A stretch of DNA of 33,227 bases from Rossellomorea vietnamensis. Lineage in GTDB: Bacteria; Bacillota; Bacilli; Bacillales; Bacillaceae_B. The translations under genes and the position numbers were made by a program. How positions within the stretch are numbered: position 1 is the stretch's first letter; each line of letters begins with the position of its first letter. Below, in pieces: positions 14,932-23,336 of the stretch. The stretch is from NCBI RefSeq assembly GCF_008180415.1, contig NZ_VTEI01000015.1:95410-128636 (forward strand), written 5' to 3'. The notes beneath the pieces were generated by a model. It was given only the letters and a program-made list of their open reading frames with translations. It did not search any database and had not been told where the DNA came from.

Positions 14932-16176
14932 TTAAGCTGCTGGGCCAGTTGGGCCGGTTGGACCCGTTGGACCTATTGGGCCTATTGGACCGGTTGCTCC
15001 CGTTGGACCTGCTGGGCCTGCCGGGCCAGTTGCTCCCGTTGGACCTGCTACTCCTGCTGGGCCGGTTGCTCCCGTCGGACCTGCTGGGCCTGCTGGGCCG
15101 GTTGCTCCCGTTGGGCCTGCTACTCCTGCTGGGCCGGTTGCTCCCGTCGGACCTGCTACTCCTGCCGGGCCGGTTGCTCCCGTTGGACCTGCTACTCCTG
15201 CCGGGCCGGTTGCTCCCGTTGGACCTGCTACTCCTGCTGGGCCAGTTGCTCCCGTTGGACCTGCTACTCCTGCCGGGCCGGTTGCTCCCGTTGGACCTGC
15301 TGGGCCGGTTGCTCCCGTCGGACCTGCTGGGCCTGCCGGGCCGGTTGCTCCCGTTGGGCCTGCTACTCCTGCTGGGCCGGTTGCTCCCGTTGGGCCTGCT
15401 ACTCCTGCCGGGCCAGTTGCTCCCGTTGGGCCTGCTACTCCTGCCGGGCCAGTTGCTCCCGTTGGGCCGGTTGCTCCCGTCGGACCTGCTGGGCCTGCTG
15501 GGCCGGTTGCTCCCGTTGGGCCTGCTACTCCTGCCGGGCCAGTTGCTCCCGTTGGACCTGCTACTCCTGCCGGGCCAGTTGCTCCCGTTGGACCTGCTGG
15601 GCCAGTTGCTCCCGTCGGACCTGCTGGGCCTGCCGGGCCGGTTGCTCCCGTTGGGCCTGCTACTCCTGCCGGGCCAGTTGCTCCCGTTGGGCCTGCTACT
15701 CCTGCCGGGCCAGTTGCTCCCGTTGGACCTGCTACTCCTGCCGGGCCGGTTGCTCCCGTTGGACCTGCTACTCCTGCCGGGCCGGTTGCTCCCGTTGGAC
15801 CTGCTGGGCCTGCTGGGCCTTCATCAGCTCCTAATAATTCATCAGCCACAAGACGATGGGCAGGCACTAATGCGCCAGAAGCTGATTTACCCCACACGGA
15901 TATCTGGGTACTTTCTTCTGCGTCTCCATTGGTAGTGAATACGAATTCAAATCCATCAAAATTGGCAAAATAGTTACGTGTAACTACTTCGTTTGGCGCC
16001 AATGAAATCTGTTCCAATACGTATAACGTCCGGGTACCATTTAAAGCGTATCCTTGGATCAATACGGTGGAAGATTCAGCAGAATCCCGGTTATCCAATT
16101 TAACTGTGACTTGTGTACTCGGGCGTACTCCACCTACCGGGTTATTGGCTATAGGTCCAGTAGATAATACTGCCAT
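14932..16176 (-). CDS. Collagen-like surface protein with N-terminal globular domain
   Basis: A 414-aa protein. Residues 1-119 form a globular, beta-rich domain (STGPIANNPVGG, VLIQGYALNGTRTLYVLEQ, NEVVTRNYFANFDGFEFVF, QISVWGKSASG). Residues 120-413 are 98 uninterrupted Gly-X-Y triplets built mostly from GPT-GAT-GPA-G(V/P)A, plus a final Ala. Such Thr-rich triplets are O-glycosylated in exosporium BclA. Unlike BclA there is no C-terminal C1q/TNF-like domain; the globular part is N-terminal and the rod is free at the C-terminus. No signal peptide is visible, as for mother-cell-made spore proteins. AAAGGAGGTCG precedes the ATG. Spore-surface location and glycosylation by the neighbouring enzymes are inferred. 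Confidence 0.9.
   Translation of the reverse strand: MAVLSTGPIANNPVGGVRPSTQVTVKLDNRDSAESSTVLIQGYALNGTRTLYVLEQISLAPNEVVTRNYFANFDGFEFVFTTNGDAEESTQISVWGKSASGALVPAHRLVADELLGADEGPAGPAGPTGATGPAGVAGPTGATGPAGVAGPTGATGPAGVAGPTGATGPAGVAGPTGATGPAGPAGPTGATGPAGPTGATGPAGVAGPTGATGPAGVAGPTGATGPAGPAGPTGATGPTGATGPAGVAGPTGATGPAGVAGPTGATGPAGVAGPTGATGPAGPAGPTGATGPAGPTGATGPAGVAGPTGATGPAGVAGPTGATGPAGVAGPTGATGPAGVAGPTGATGPAGVAGPTGATGPAGPAGPTGATGPAGVAGPTGATGPAGPAGPTGATGPIGPIGPTGPTGPTGPAA
14938..15819 (-). repeat. 36-bp coding repeat of the collagen region
   Basis: A 36-bp unit encoding four Gly-X-Y triplets, interrupted by shorter 27-bp and longer variants. Copies are nearly identical at DNA level, differing mainly at GTC/GTT and GTA/CCC positions (GVA versus GPA), so length variation between strains by slippage or recombination is expected. 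The antisense strand is also open, giving a Leu-rich shadow frame (14949-15935) with no ribosome site. Confidence 0.92.
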
Positions 16177-16341
16177 GTAAACGACCTCCTTTAATAATAA
16201 TTTTTTAAAAAAGTCTCCGGCAGAACTCTAGTTTCTGATAAGCTGCATCCGGAGGAAATCGAATATATTTTGCAGCCTCTTTTTTCTTGTGGCTTTATCT
16301 ATCAAAATTCTGTAGTACTACTAGCTGCAAAGGCTATACTC

Positions 16342-16375
16342 TCTATATCTTATTCTCTGAAGTTCTCACTGATTG
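16342..16375 (-). promoter_or_regulatory. Shared upstream element of the collagen-like gene
   Basis: On the minus strand it reads CAATCA, 10 unrelated nt, then CAGAGAATAAGATATAGA. The same 18-mer and the same CAATCA at the same distance occur before the paralogous gene (16857-16890). ATAAGATA fits the ATAnnnTA part of a sigma-K/sigma-E-like -10, but the leading C is A and the -35 is not canonical. It lies 166 bp before the start codon, implying a long leader. Confidence 0.55.
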
Positions 16376-16401
16376 TGAGATTGTCCATATTTATAATCTT
16401 T

Positions 16402-16758
16402 TTATTCTGCACCGAGATGCTCCTCGGAGACAAGACGATGCGAAGTGGTAAGCTGGCCTGCTGCATTTCTGCCCCACATGGAAATCTGTGTATCCTCTGC
16501 CCCAGCTTCACTGGTAGTGAATACATATTCAAATGCATTAAGATTAGCGAAATAGTTTCGGGTCACGACTTCATTTGCCCCAACATTGATTTGTTCCAAA
16601 ACATAGAGGGTTCTGGATCCATTTAAGAAATATCCCTGAATTAGCACCGTTGCAGCACTGACTGCACTCGTATTGATAATTTTCACTAAAACCTGAGTGG
16701 TCGGCCTGGTCCCATTTACTGGATTATTCTCGATTGGGCCGCTTGATATCACTGCCAT
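16402..16758 (-). CDS. Stand-alone paralogue of the collagen protein N-terminal domain
   Basis: A 118-aa protein aligning end to end with residues 1-118 of the collagen-like protein: MAVISSGPIENNPVNG, TVLIQGYFLNGSRTLYVLEQ, NEVVTRNYFANLNAFEYVF, TQISMWGRNAAG, then a stop where the partner enters Gly-X-Y repeats. It may co-assemble with, cap or nucleate the collagen-like protein on the spore surface, or be the ancestral form to which the rod was fused. AAGGAGGTAACAATAA precedes the ATG. It is 225 bp upstream of the collagen-like gene on the same strand, with its own copy of the shared upstream element, so each probably has its own promoter. Confidence 0.87.
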   Translation of the reverse strand: MAVISSGPIENNPVNGTRPTTQVLVKIINTSAVSAATVLIQGYFLNGSRTLYVLEQINVGANEVVTRNYFANLNAFEYVFTTSEAGAEDTQISMWGRNAAGQLTTSHRLVSEEHLGAE

Positions 16759-16856
16759 TTATTGTTACCTCCTTCCCTTTTTTACAAAGGGACGACTTTC
16801 TTGACGTTTTTCAACCTCAAGTAACGTCCGTCTGCAAGAGACAGATCTCCCTTTGT

Positions 16857-16890
16857 TCTATATCTTATTCTCTGTTTCTATTAATGATTG
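16857..16890 (-). promoter_or_regulatory. Shared upstream element of the stand-alone domain gene
   Basis: The second copy of CAATCA-N10-CAGAGAATAAGATATAGA (minus strand), 99 bp before the ATG. The 10-nt centre differs from the first copy while both ends are identical, as expected for two contact sites held at fixed spacing. Confidence 0.55.
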
Positions 16891-16937
16891 AGTATAAGCC
16901 CTATTAATCCATTAGTTTGATAATAAAAAAGAAGGTA

Positions 16938-16972
16938 GAAAGAAAAGAAGCTGCATCGTCAAGCCAGCTTCT
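16938..16972 (-). terminator. Terminator of the galU-ugd unit
   Basis: On the minus strand, AGAAGCTG (16972-16965) pairs with CAGCTTCT (16953-16946) and is followed by TTTCTTTC, just after the ugd stop codon. Confidence 0.75.
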
Positions 16973-16975
16973 CTT

Positions 16976-18292
16976 CTAAATAATAGGGGAGATGCAACCT
17001 CTTCGCCCAATAGGAAGATAGGTGAGGTCATTCTTCTGTATTTTTTCCATTTGAAGACAGTTTCTTCCGTCAAAGATAATGGGTTTCTTCATTAATAATT
17101 TATAGTTTGAAAGAGGAAATTCGGTAATTTCCTCCCAGTCTGTAGCAATGAATGCCGCTTCTGCATCCAGCAGTGCTTCTCCCATGCTGCCCGAGTAAAC
17201 TACAGAATTGCCCAATTCTTTTTCTGCGTTCTCCATTGCAACGGGATCGTAGACATGTACATTGGCTCCTTCGTGAATAAGTGCCTTTGCCAGTTTTATC
17301 GCCTGAGATTCTCGGATGTCATCTGTTCCGGGCTTAAACGCAAGGCCCAGCAGTGCTGCTTTTTTGTTTCTCAAAGAACCCATATGAGTGCGGGCTTTAT
17401 TCATCAGTACTTCTGATTGACTGTCATTTACGTTCATGACAGCCTCCAATATTTCAAATCGGCAACTCACTTTTTCTGCGATATGATGTAATGCTTTTGT
17501 ATCTTTTGGAAAGCAGGATCCCCCGTATCCAATTCCTGCCTTGAGGAACTGCGGGCCGATTCTCTTATCAAGCCCCATGCCGGCAGCCACTTCTTCCACA
17601 TCAGCTCCCACTCTCTCGCAAATAGCGGCAATTTCATTGATAAAACTGATTTTTGCTGCCAGAAATGCATTCGAAGCATACTTGATCATTTCGGCGCTTC
17701 TGATGTCGGTTCGAACGACGGGAACATGAAAATCTTTATACATTTCCTGAATGAGATCGCCCGCCTCTTTGGAAGCTGCTCCTATAACGATTCTGTCTCC
17801 ATGAAAGGTGTCATAGATGGCGGATCCTTCCCTAAGGAATTCGGGACATGAAACCACCTCAACATTCAGTGCCGGGCTTTTCTTTGAGTGAATCCAATAA
17901 GAAATTTTTTCATTTGTTCCTGGAGGGACTGTGCTTTTCGTAACCACCACACAATTCTGAGTAATATGGCATGCCATATCGTCTACAGCCTTTTTCAAGT
18001 AGGAGAGATTGGGCGATCCATCCTCCTTCTCAGGAGTTCCCACCGCAAGCACTATGACATCTCTCTGTCTATAAGCCTCCTTGCAGTTCGTCGTAAAATG
18101 AAGCCTGCCTGCTTTTATATTTTTTTCTATTAATTCCTTCAGTCCCGGTTCGTATATTGGCGGCTCTCCCCTTTGAAGCTGCTCAATTTTTTCAGAATCG
18201 ATATCAAAGCATACAACTTCATGGCCTCTTTCCGCGAGGCAGGCCCCGGTGACTAAGCCGACATATCCTGCACCTGTGATTGTCACTTTCAA
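16976..18292 (-). CDS. ugd: UDP-glucose 6-dehydrogenase
   Basis: A 438-aa enzyme that oxidises UDP-glucose to UDP-glucuronate with two NAD+. The N-terminal Rossmann motif is GAGYVGLVTGACLAERGHEV (7-26). Then come GTPEKEDGSPNL, TKSTVPPGT, CPEFLREGSAIYD, the hinge with NAFLAAKISFINEIA, the catalytic cysteine C260 in GYGGSCFPKD, and LGLAFKPGTDDIRES. The length is normal and all catalytic motifs are present. Start TTG 18292 follows AAGGAGAGGG. It lies 16 bp after galU on the same strand, so the two enzymes act consecutively. Placement beside the glycosyltransferases and collagen-like protein suggests a glucuronate-containing surface glycan, although teichuronic or capsule roles are possible. Confidence 0.94.
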   Translation of the reverse strand: MKVTITGAGYVGLVTGACLAERGHEVVCFDIDSEKIEQLQRGEPPIYEPGLKELIEKNIKAGRLHFTTNCKEAYRQRDVIVLAVGTPEKEDGSPNLSYLKKAVDDMACHITQNCVVVTKSTVPPGTNEKISYWIHSKKSPALNVEVVSCPEFLREGSAIYDTFHGDRIVIGAASKEAGDLIQEMYKDFHVPVVRTDIRSAEMIKYASNAFLAAKISFINEIAAICERVGADVEEVAAGMGLDKRIGPQFLKAGIGYGGSCFPKDTKALHHIAEKVSCRFEILEAVMNVNDSQSEVLMNKARTHMGSLRNKKAALLGLAFKPGTDDIRESQAIKLAKALIHEGANVHVYDPVAMENAEKELGNSVVYSGSMGEALLDAEAAFIATDWEEITEFPLSNYKLLMKKPIIFDGRNCLQMEKIQKNDLTYLPIGRRGCISPII

Positions 18293-18308
18293 TTAAGCCC
18301 TCTCCTTT

Positions 18309-19184
18309 TCAGTTTGGTTGGATGATAGATTTCATATAGTCCTCCAGCTCCGTTTTCAAATCGGGACGCTTCAGGGCAAAGTCGATTGTCGCTTGAATGA
18401 AACCCAGTTTGTCGCCAATGTCATACCGCTTCCCTTTAAAGTGATAGGCAAGGACTTTATCATCCACCAGCAGCTTTTTGAGTGCATCCGTCAGTTGAAT
18501 TTCCCCTCCGGAACCAGGCTCCAGGTCTTTTAATACCGAAAAAATTTCCGGCTTCAAGATATAGCGGCCCATGACCGCCACCGTTGAGGGCGCATCACTG
18601 ATAGACGGCTTCTCTACCAAATCTTTCACCGTGTATATATGCTCCTCTTGCCTGCCTGAGAGGCTTACAATCCCATATTTTGATACATCTTCTGGAGCCA
18701 CTTTCTGTACCCCGATAATGGAATGTTGATATTTTTCGTAAATATTCATAAGCTGCTTCAAGCAAGGCTCTGACTCATTTTGAACAATGTCGTCCCCCAG
18801 CATGACAGCAAAGGGTTCATTTCCGATGAAACTCCTGGCACAGTAAATGGCATCTCCGAGTCCATTGGGTTCTTTTTGGCGGATATAATGGATATTCGCC
18901 AGTTCAGAGATTTGCTGGACGTCTTTCAGGATTGACCATTTCCCTTTTTTGGCAAGCGTCTCCTCCAACTCATAAGCTTTATCAAAATGGTCTTCGATCG
19001 CCCTTTTTCCTCTGCCGCTGATAATTAAGATGTCTTCGATTCCGGAAGCGGCCGCTTCTTCAATGATGTATTGAATGGCTGGTTTATCGACAATCGGAAG
19101 CATTTCCTTAGGCTGCGCTTTGGTAGCAGGCAGGAACCTTGTACCGAGACCCGCTGCCGGTATGATCGCCTTTTTGATTTTCAT
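18309..19184 (-). CDS. galU: UTP-glucose-1-phosphate uridylyltransferase
   Basis: A 291-aa nucleotidyltransferase making UDP-glucose from UTP and glucose-1-phosphate (GalU/GtaB). The N-terminal signature is PAAGLGTRFLPATKAQPKEM (10-29), followed by VDKPAIQYIIEEA, MLGDDIVQNE with the metal-binding Asp, and GRYILKPEIF and GGEIQLTDAL in the sugar-binding half. AAGGAGGT lies 10 nt before the ATG. First gene of the galU-ugd operon. A CATAAAATA at 19296-19288 (minus strand) matches the sigma-K -10 form but lacks a good -35, so late-sporulation control is weakly supported. Being beside spore-surface genes, it may be a second, dedicated copy. Confidence 0.93.
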   Translation of the reverse strand: MKIKKAIIPAAGLGTRFLPATKAQPKEMLPIVDKPAIQYIIEEAAASGIEDILIISGRGKRAIEDHFDKAYELEETLAKKGKWSILKDVQQISELANIHYIRQKEPNGLGDAIYCARSFIGNEPFAVMLGDDIVQNESEPCLKQLMNIYEKYQHSIIGVQKVAPEDVSKYGIVSLSGRQEEHIYTVKDLVEKPSISDAPSTVAVMGRYILKPEIFSVLKDLEPGSGGEIQLTDALKKLLVDDKVLAYHFKGKRYDIGDKLGFIQATIDFALKRPDLKTELEDYMKSIIQPN

Positions 19185-19389
19185 GATGTAATTGACCTCC
19201 TTCCTGCAAAATTGTTTTTTCTAGCTCACTGACACAAGCTGGAGAACAGATTCGCTGTCCCCGGGAGCTTGGTCACAGCAGATATAGTATTTTATGTTGA
19301 GGATTGCCGGTTCGCTTTAGGTGGTTTACACGATACGTGGTTTTGGGCGGATGGGGTGGTGGTTTCGAAGGGAACTTAGGCACTATATA

Positions 19390-20212
19390 AAGGGCAGAGA
19401 TTTCCCTATTTTTATCAAATAAGGGGCAAATCTGAAATTAACGGAATAATATTCCCTTATTACTCAGCAGCATGGAGGATAGCTAAAATAGAGGAACATA
19501 TTTCCCCTATTTAATAAATAGCGGCCAAAACAGCTTAATTAACGGAATAATATTCCCTTATTGGACTCTAAAAGCTGTAAATAGTCACTTCTGCTCTCCA
19601 TAAGGGAAAAAGATTCCTTTATTTCCGTTCAAAATGGGGCATATCTGAAATTAACGGAATATTGTTCCCTTATTACTGAGCAGGATGGAGGTTAGCTAAA
19701 ATAGAGGAACAAATTTCCCCTATTTGATAAATAGCAGACAAAACCGCTTCATTAACGGAGTAATGTTCCCTCATTTGACTCTAAAAGCTGTAAATAGTCA
19801 CTTCTGCTCTCCATAAGGGAAAAAGATTCCTTTATTTCCGTTCAAAATGGGGCATATCTGAAATTAACGGAATATTGTTCCCTTATTACTGAGCAGCATG
19901 GAGGATAGCTATAATAGAGGAACAAATTTCCCCTATTTAATAAATAGCGGCCAAAACCGCTTCATTAACGGAATAATATTCCCTTATTTGACTCTAAAAG
20001 CTGTAAATAGTCACTTCTGCTCTCCATAAGGGAAAAAGATTCCCTTATTTCCGTTCAAAATGGGGCATATCTGAAATTAACGGAATATTGTTCCCTTATT
20101 TGACTCTAAAAGCCGTAAATAGTCACTTCTGCTCTCCATAAGGGAAAAAGATTCCTTTATTTCCGTTCAAAATGGGGCAAATCTGAAATTAACGGAATAT
20201 TGTTCCCTTATA
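19390..20212. repeat. 213-bp higher-order repeat built of GGAA/TTCC hairpins
   Basis: The landmark TCTGAAATTAACGGAAT starts at 19431, 19644, 19857, 20070 and 20182. The first four are 213 bp apart; the last step is 112 bp because 101 bp are deleted. Each full unit holds four short palindromic modules of the type ATAAGGGAA-N5-TTCCCTTAT or CGGAATAATATTCCC, about 16 in total. Copies are nearly identical, pointing to recent tandem amplification. No open frame. Stems are 6-8 bp, so many small RNA hairpins would form if transcribed. Confidence 0.95.
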
Positions 20213-20592
20213 TTTTACGAGCTAGTAGTTACTCTGCTGAGGGACATGATTTTATTAAAATAAACTATTATTACCGAAAATCCAGTAAATTAATTGACAA
20301 ATTTTAGAATTATATTAAACTAAAAATAGTTCATCCTCTCTTCCTTAAATTTCTTTTTATTCCTCTGTAAGGCTTTATTTACCTAGAAACTTATCCAACA
20401 TAAAATATATCAATCCTCTTTTTGTCTCTCGTTATCGTTAAAATATTTCCGAAGATGGTTCATTCGTGGTGTCTACAATTTACAATATTTATAGATTCAA
20501 ATACCCTTTTTTAAGGAATTTAGGATAGAACGTTTTCAGGCCAATTAAGCATGCAAGCCGGCTGTATAATTATTGGAAAGGAGAAAGATGCC
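20213..20592. other. AT-rich gap upstream of the nuclease-like gene
   Basis: About 380 bp, very AT-rich, without repeats or a convincing ORF. TTGACA at 20294 is a consensus -35, but the nearest -10 (TAAACT, 16-nt spacing) is poor. Nothing else seen. Confidence 0.5.
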
Positions 20593-21258
20593 ATGGGGTT
20601 TGAAGAAGATTACCAGGCGTTTATTGATGCTCACTTACAGGAAAGATCAGGTGAACGGCTGCGGCGCTTGCAAGAAGGACACCAACATGCTGAAATGTCA
20701 TTTTTAAAGCAGGTATGGTGGCCCTTGTTTCATCATTTTCGTTATCTGCATCCAGAGTATGAAGTCAATGATTTTAAAGATGGTAAACGATATTTGGATT
20801 TTGCTTATATTCGTCCCGCCATCCGTCTTTGCCTGGAGATCGACGGGTACGGTCCTCATTTAAAGAGCATAAGCAGATGGCAATTTACCGACAACTTGGA
20901 ACGGCAGAACCAGCTGGTGATTGACGGATGGACCGTGATCCGCTTTTCTTATGACCAAGTGAAAGAGAATCCCCGTCGATGCCAGCAAATTGTTCAGCAA
21001 GTGATTGGCCGATGGGTGGGGGATGAAATGGACCTTTCCACCCTGTCCTTAGTCGAAAAGGAAGTGCTGCGGCTGACAATCCGGAAAGGAGACGCCATAT
21101 TCCCGATAGAAGTTGAGAAGGATTTGAAACTATGTGGCAAGACGGCAAGAAAAGTGCTTTCTCAACTAGTCAATAAAAACATCATGGCTCCCGCATCCGG
21201 AGTCGAGAGGATCCGTTCTTATCGGTTGGGTGATCAAGTTAAGCATCCGATTCAATAA
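20593..21258 (+). CDS. DUF559-like endonuclease fold fused to a winged-helix domain
   Basis: A 221-aa protein. Residues about 25-140 resemble the DUF559/very-short-patch-repair-type nuclease fold: YLDFAYIRPAIRLCLEIDGYGPH (Asp 69, Glu 82, Asp 84 as candidate metal ligands), RQNQLVIDGWTVIRFSYDQV, then the helix ending the fold. Residues about 148-215 look like a winged helix (STLSLVEKEVLRLTIRKGDAIF, KTARKVLSQLVNKNIM). ATG 20593 (MGFEED) follows AAAGGAG; an upstream extension to 20551 lacks a ribosome site. It stands alone between a repeat array and a convergent gene. A nuclease or DNA-repair role is inferred from fold only; no methylase or restriction partner is nearby. Confidence 0.68.
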   Translation: MGFEEDYQAFIDAHLQERSGERLRRLQEGHQHAEMSFLKQVWWPLFHHFRYLHPEYEVNDFKDGKRYLDFAYIRPAIRLCLEIDGYGPHLKSISRWQFTDNLERQNQLVIDGWTVIRFSYDQVKENPRRCQQIVQQVIGRWVGDEMDLSTLSLVEKEVLRLTIRKGDAIFPIEVEKDLKLCGKTARKVLSQLVNKNIMAPASGVERIRSYRLGDQVKHPIQ

Positions 21259-21356
21259 TTAAGTATCAAAAACCTAGCAGGAAAAACCCCCTAAAGTCTG
21301 AACTGTCCCTAAATCTTCTTCTCAAGTACATCAATAAAGCAACCTCTCACCAAACA

Positions 21357-21396
21357 GCACAAAAAAAAGAGAGGACAAAAAAAGCATCGTGTCCTC
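21357..21396 (-). terminator. Terminator of the ABC-F gene
   Basis: On the minus strand, GAGGACA (21396-21390) pairs with TGTCCTC (21377-21371), followed by TCTTTTTTTT. Confidence 0.88.
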
Positions 21397-21416
21397 CCTC
21401 AAAATCACTCCCACCT

Positions 21417-23336
21417 TCAATCAGCAAGCTTCAGCCATTCTTCCATAACTGAATCCCGTTCATCTCCAAGCTCCAGCTTCCGGCGGTACACTTCATACAG
21501 TTCTTCATGATCTGCCTGGCTGGCAGCCAAAACAATGTCCAGCTTTCTTATCTCATTTTCAAGGTCTTCGATCCTCTCCTGTACTTTTGTTAATTCCTTT
21601 TCTTTGTTGATCTTTAATTCGCTCGGCTGGCTCTTCATCGCTCCAACAGATTCCTTTGCGGAGCGTCTCTCCTGCGCGCGTTCTTTGATCCTTCGATACT
21701 CATTATAATTACCCGCATAGCTTTTAAAAGTGTGATCTTCAACAGCCACAACTCGTTCACCGATTTTATTAATAAAATACCGGTCATGGGAGATGAAGAA
21801 TATTGTCCCTTTAAAGTCTTCCAAAGCCGCCTCGAGGGTCTCAATTGAATCGATGTCGAGGTGGTTGGTCGGTTCATCCAGGATCAACAAATTGATATCC
21901 TGAAATAATAACACTGCAAGCTTCAGCCTGATTCTCTCCCCGCCTGATAAGTGCTTCACCTTTTTAAACACCGATTTTTTATAAAACATGAACTTTGCCA
22001 GGTATTCACGGGCTTTTCCTTCCAGGATTGAAATATCTTCCCTGAAGCACTCCAGAACCGTGGCCTCGTCATTTTTAAAATCGATTTTCTGCGGAAGATA
22101 AGCCGCCTTGACGTTGGCTCCCAGTTCGACCGTCCCTTGATCGGGCAGTTCTTCTCCCAAGAGCATCTTTAAGAATGAGGTTTTCCCGCTGCCATTTGGA
22201 CCGAGCAGGCCGACCCTTTCACCATAAGGAATCATCAGGTCAGCATCTTTTAGAATTGTTTTATCTCCATACCTTTTCGTGAGCCCCGAAGCCTTGATCG
22301 TTTCTTTTCCAGACCGTTCCGTCTCTTTGAAATTCAGTTTCATATTCTTTTTGTCGAAAACCGGCTTATCGATGCTTTCTAATTTATCAAGTTTCTTCTG
22401 GATGCTCGCCGCCCTTCGGAAGAACTTGTTATTGTCCGCTCTCATAGCCCAGTCACGCAAATTGGTGACCTGTTTTTCCATATTATTGACCTTCTTCTGC
22501 TGCTCTCTGAAGTGTTCATATTGAATACGCATGTTTTCTTCTTTTTGGGCTGTAAATGCAGAATAGTTTCCCTTGTAAGTCCTGGACACCATATCTTCAA
22601 TTTCAACAATTTTACTGACAACGTTATCCAGAAAGTATCTGTCATGAGAAACGATCAGCACGATACCCTTATGGTTCTTCAGATAGTTTTCGAGCCATTC
22701 AATGGATTCCATATCGAGGTGGTTGGTTGGCTCATCCAGCAGCAGGATGTCGGGAGCATTCATAAGGAGCTTCCCGAGCATGACGGTCGTTTTTTCCCCG
22801 CCGCTCAATAGATCAAAGTCCTTATCCAGGAAGCTTTCGTGAAACTTCAAGCCCGTGCAGACCCTGGCCAGCTTTTCTTCCATCTCATAACCGCCCTTGG
22901 TTTCGTAAAGCTGAAGGAGATCACTGTATTTTACAAGGGCAAATTCCAATGCATCTCCTTCAAGGATTGCCAGCTTTTCTTCTGCACTCCGCATTTCTTT
23001 TTCAATGGCTTTGACCTCTTCAAAAGCCAGGTTCAGCACATCGGAAACCTTCATCCCTTCAGGAAACTCCGGCGTTTGCTCAAGAAAAGCTACTGCCGCA
23101 TCTTTCGGAAGGTTCACAAATCCTTCATCGTAACCGTAGCTTGTTGTCTGCGGATAACCTGGATAGTACTCCATCGGGATGATCCCCGCAATTAATTTCA
23201 GGACCGTACTCTTGCCGCTTCCGTTCGCCCCGATAATACCAACCTTCTCGCCTGTCATCACCTCAAATGTGATGTTTTCCAGGACTTGTGCGGCATCCAT
23301 ATATTTTTTTACACCGTTCAATGATAATTCCAGCAT
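21417..23336 (-). CDS. ABC-F family ATPase (ribosome-associated)
   Basis: A 639-aa soluble protein with two ABC ATPase domains and no membrane segments. Domain 1: Walker A GANGSGKST (36-44), signature LSGGEK (177-182), Walker B ILLLDEPTNHLDMES. Domain 2: Walker A GPNGSGKTS (379-387), signature LSGGER (463-468), Walker B LLILDEPTNHLDIDS. The linker between domains (about 265-330) is a long charged helical hairpin, the part that reaches the ribosome. A C-terminal coiled coil spans about 565-639. ABC-F proteins act in translation or protect ribosomes from antibiotics; which applies is not decided by sequence. ATG 23336 (MLELSLNG) is chosen because AAGAAGGA lies 6 nt before it, inside the upstream frame extension. 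Confidence 0.92.
   Translation of the reverse strand: MLELSLNGVKKYMDAAQVLENITFEVMTGEKVGIIGANGSGKSTVLKLIAGIIPMEYYPGYPQTTSYGYDEGFVNLPKDAAVAFLEQTPEFPEGMKVSDVLNLAFEEVKAIEKEMRSAEEKLAILEGDALEFALVKYSDLLQLYETKGGYEMEEKLARVCTGLKFHESFLDKDFDLLSGGEKTTVMLGKLLMNAPDILLLDEPTNHLDMESIEWLENYLKNHKGIVLIVSHDRYFLDNVVSKIVEIEDMVSRTYKGNYSAFTAQKEENMRIQYEHFREQQKKVNNMEKQVTNLRDWAMRADNNKFFRRAASIQKKLDKLESIDKPVFDKKNMKLNFKETERSGKETIKASGLTKRYGDKTILKDADLMIPYGERVGLLGPNGSGKTSFLKMLLGEELPDQGTVELGANVKAAYLPQKIDFKNDEATVLECFREDISILEGKAREYLAKFMFYKKSVFKKVKHLSGGERIRLKLAVLLFQDINLLILDEPTNHLDIDSIETLEAALEDFKGTIFFISHDRYFINKIGERVVAVEDHTFKSYAGNYNEYRRIKERAQERRSAKESVGAMKSQPSELKINKEKELTKVQERIEDLENEIRKLDIVLAASQADHEELYEVYRRKLELGDERDSVMEEWLKLAD

Noticed and set aside
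14949..15935. 328-codon plus-strand frame rich in Leu, Pro and Gly
   Set aside because: It is the antisense of the 36-bp collagen repeat, with no ribosome site; the minus strand encodes a perfect Gly-X-Y protein.
19390..20212. CRISPR array or phage attachment cluster
   Set aside because: Copies are 213-bp tandem duplications including the linkers; no integrase or cas gene nearby.
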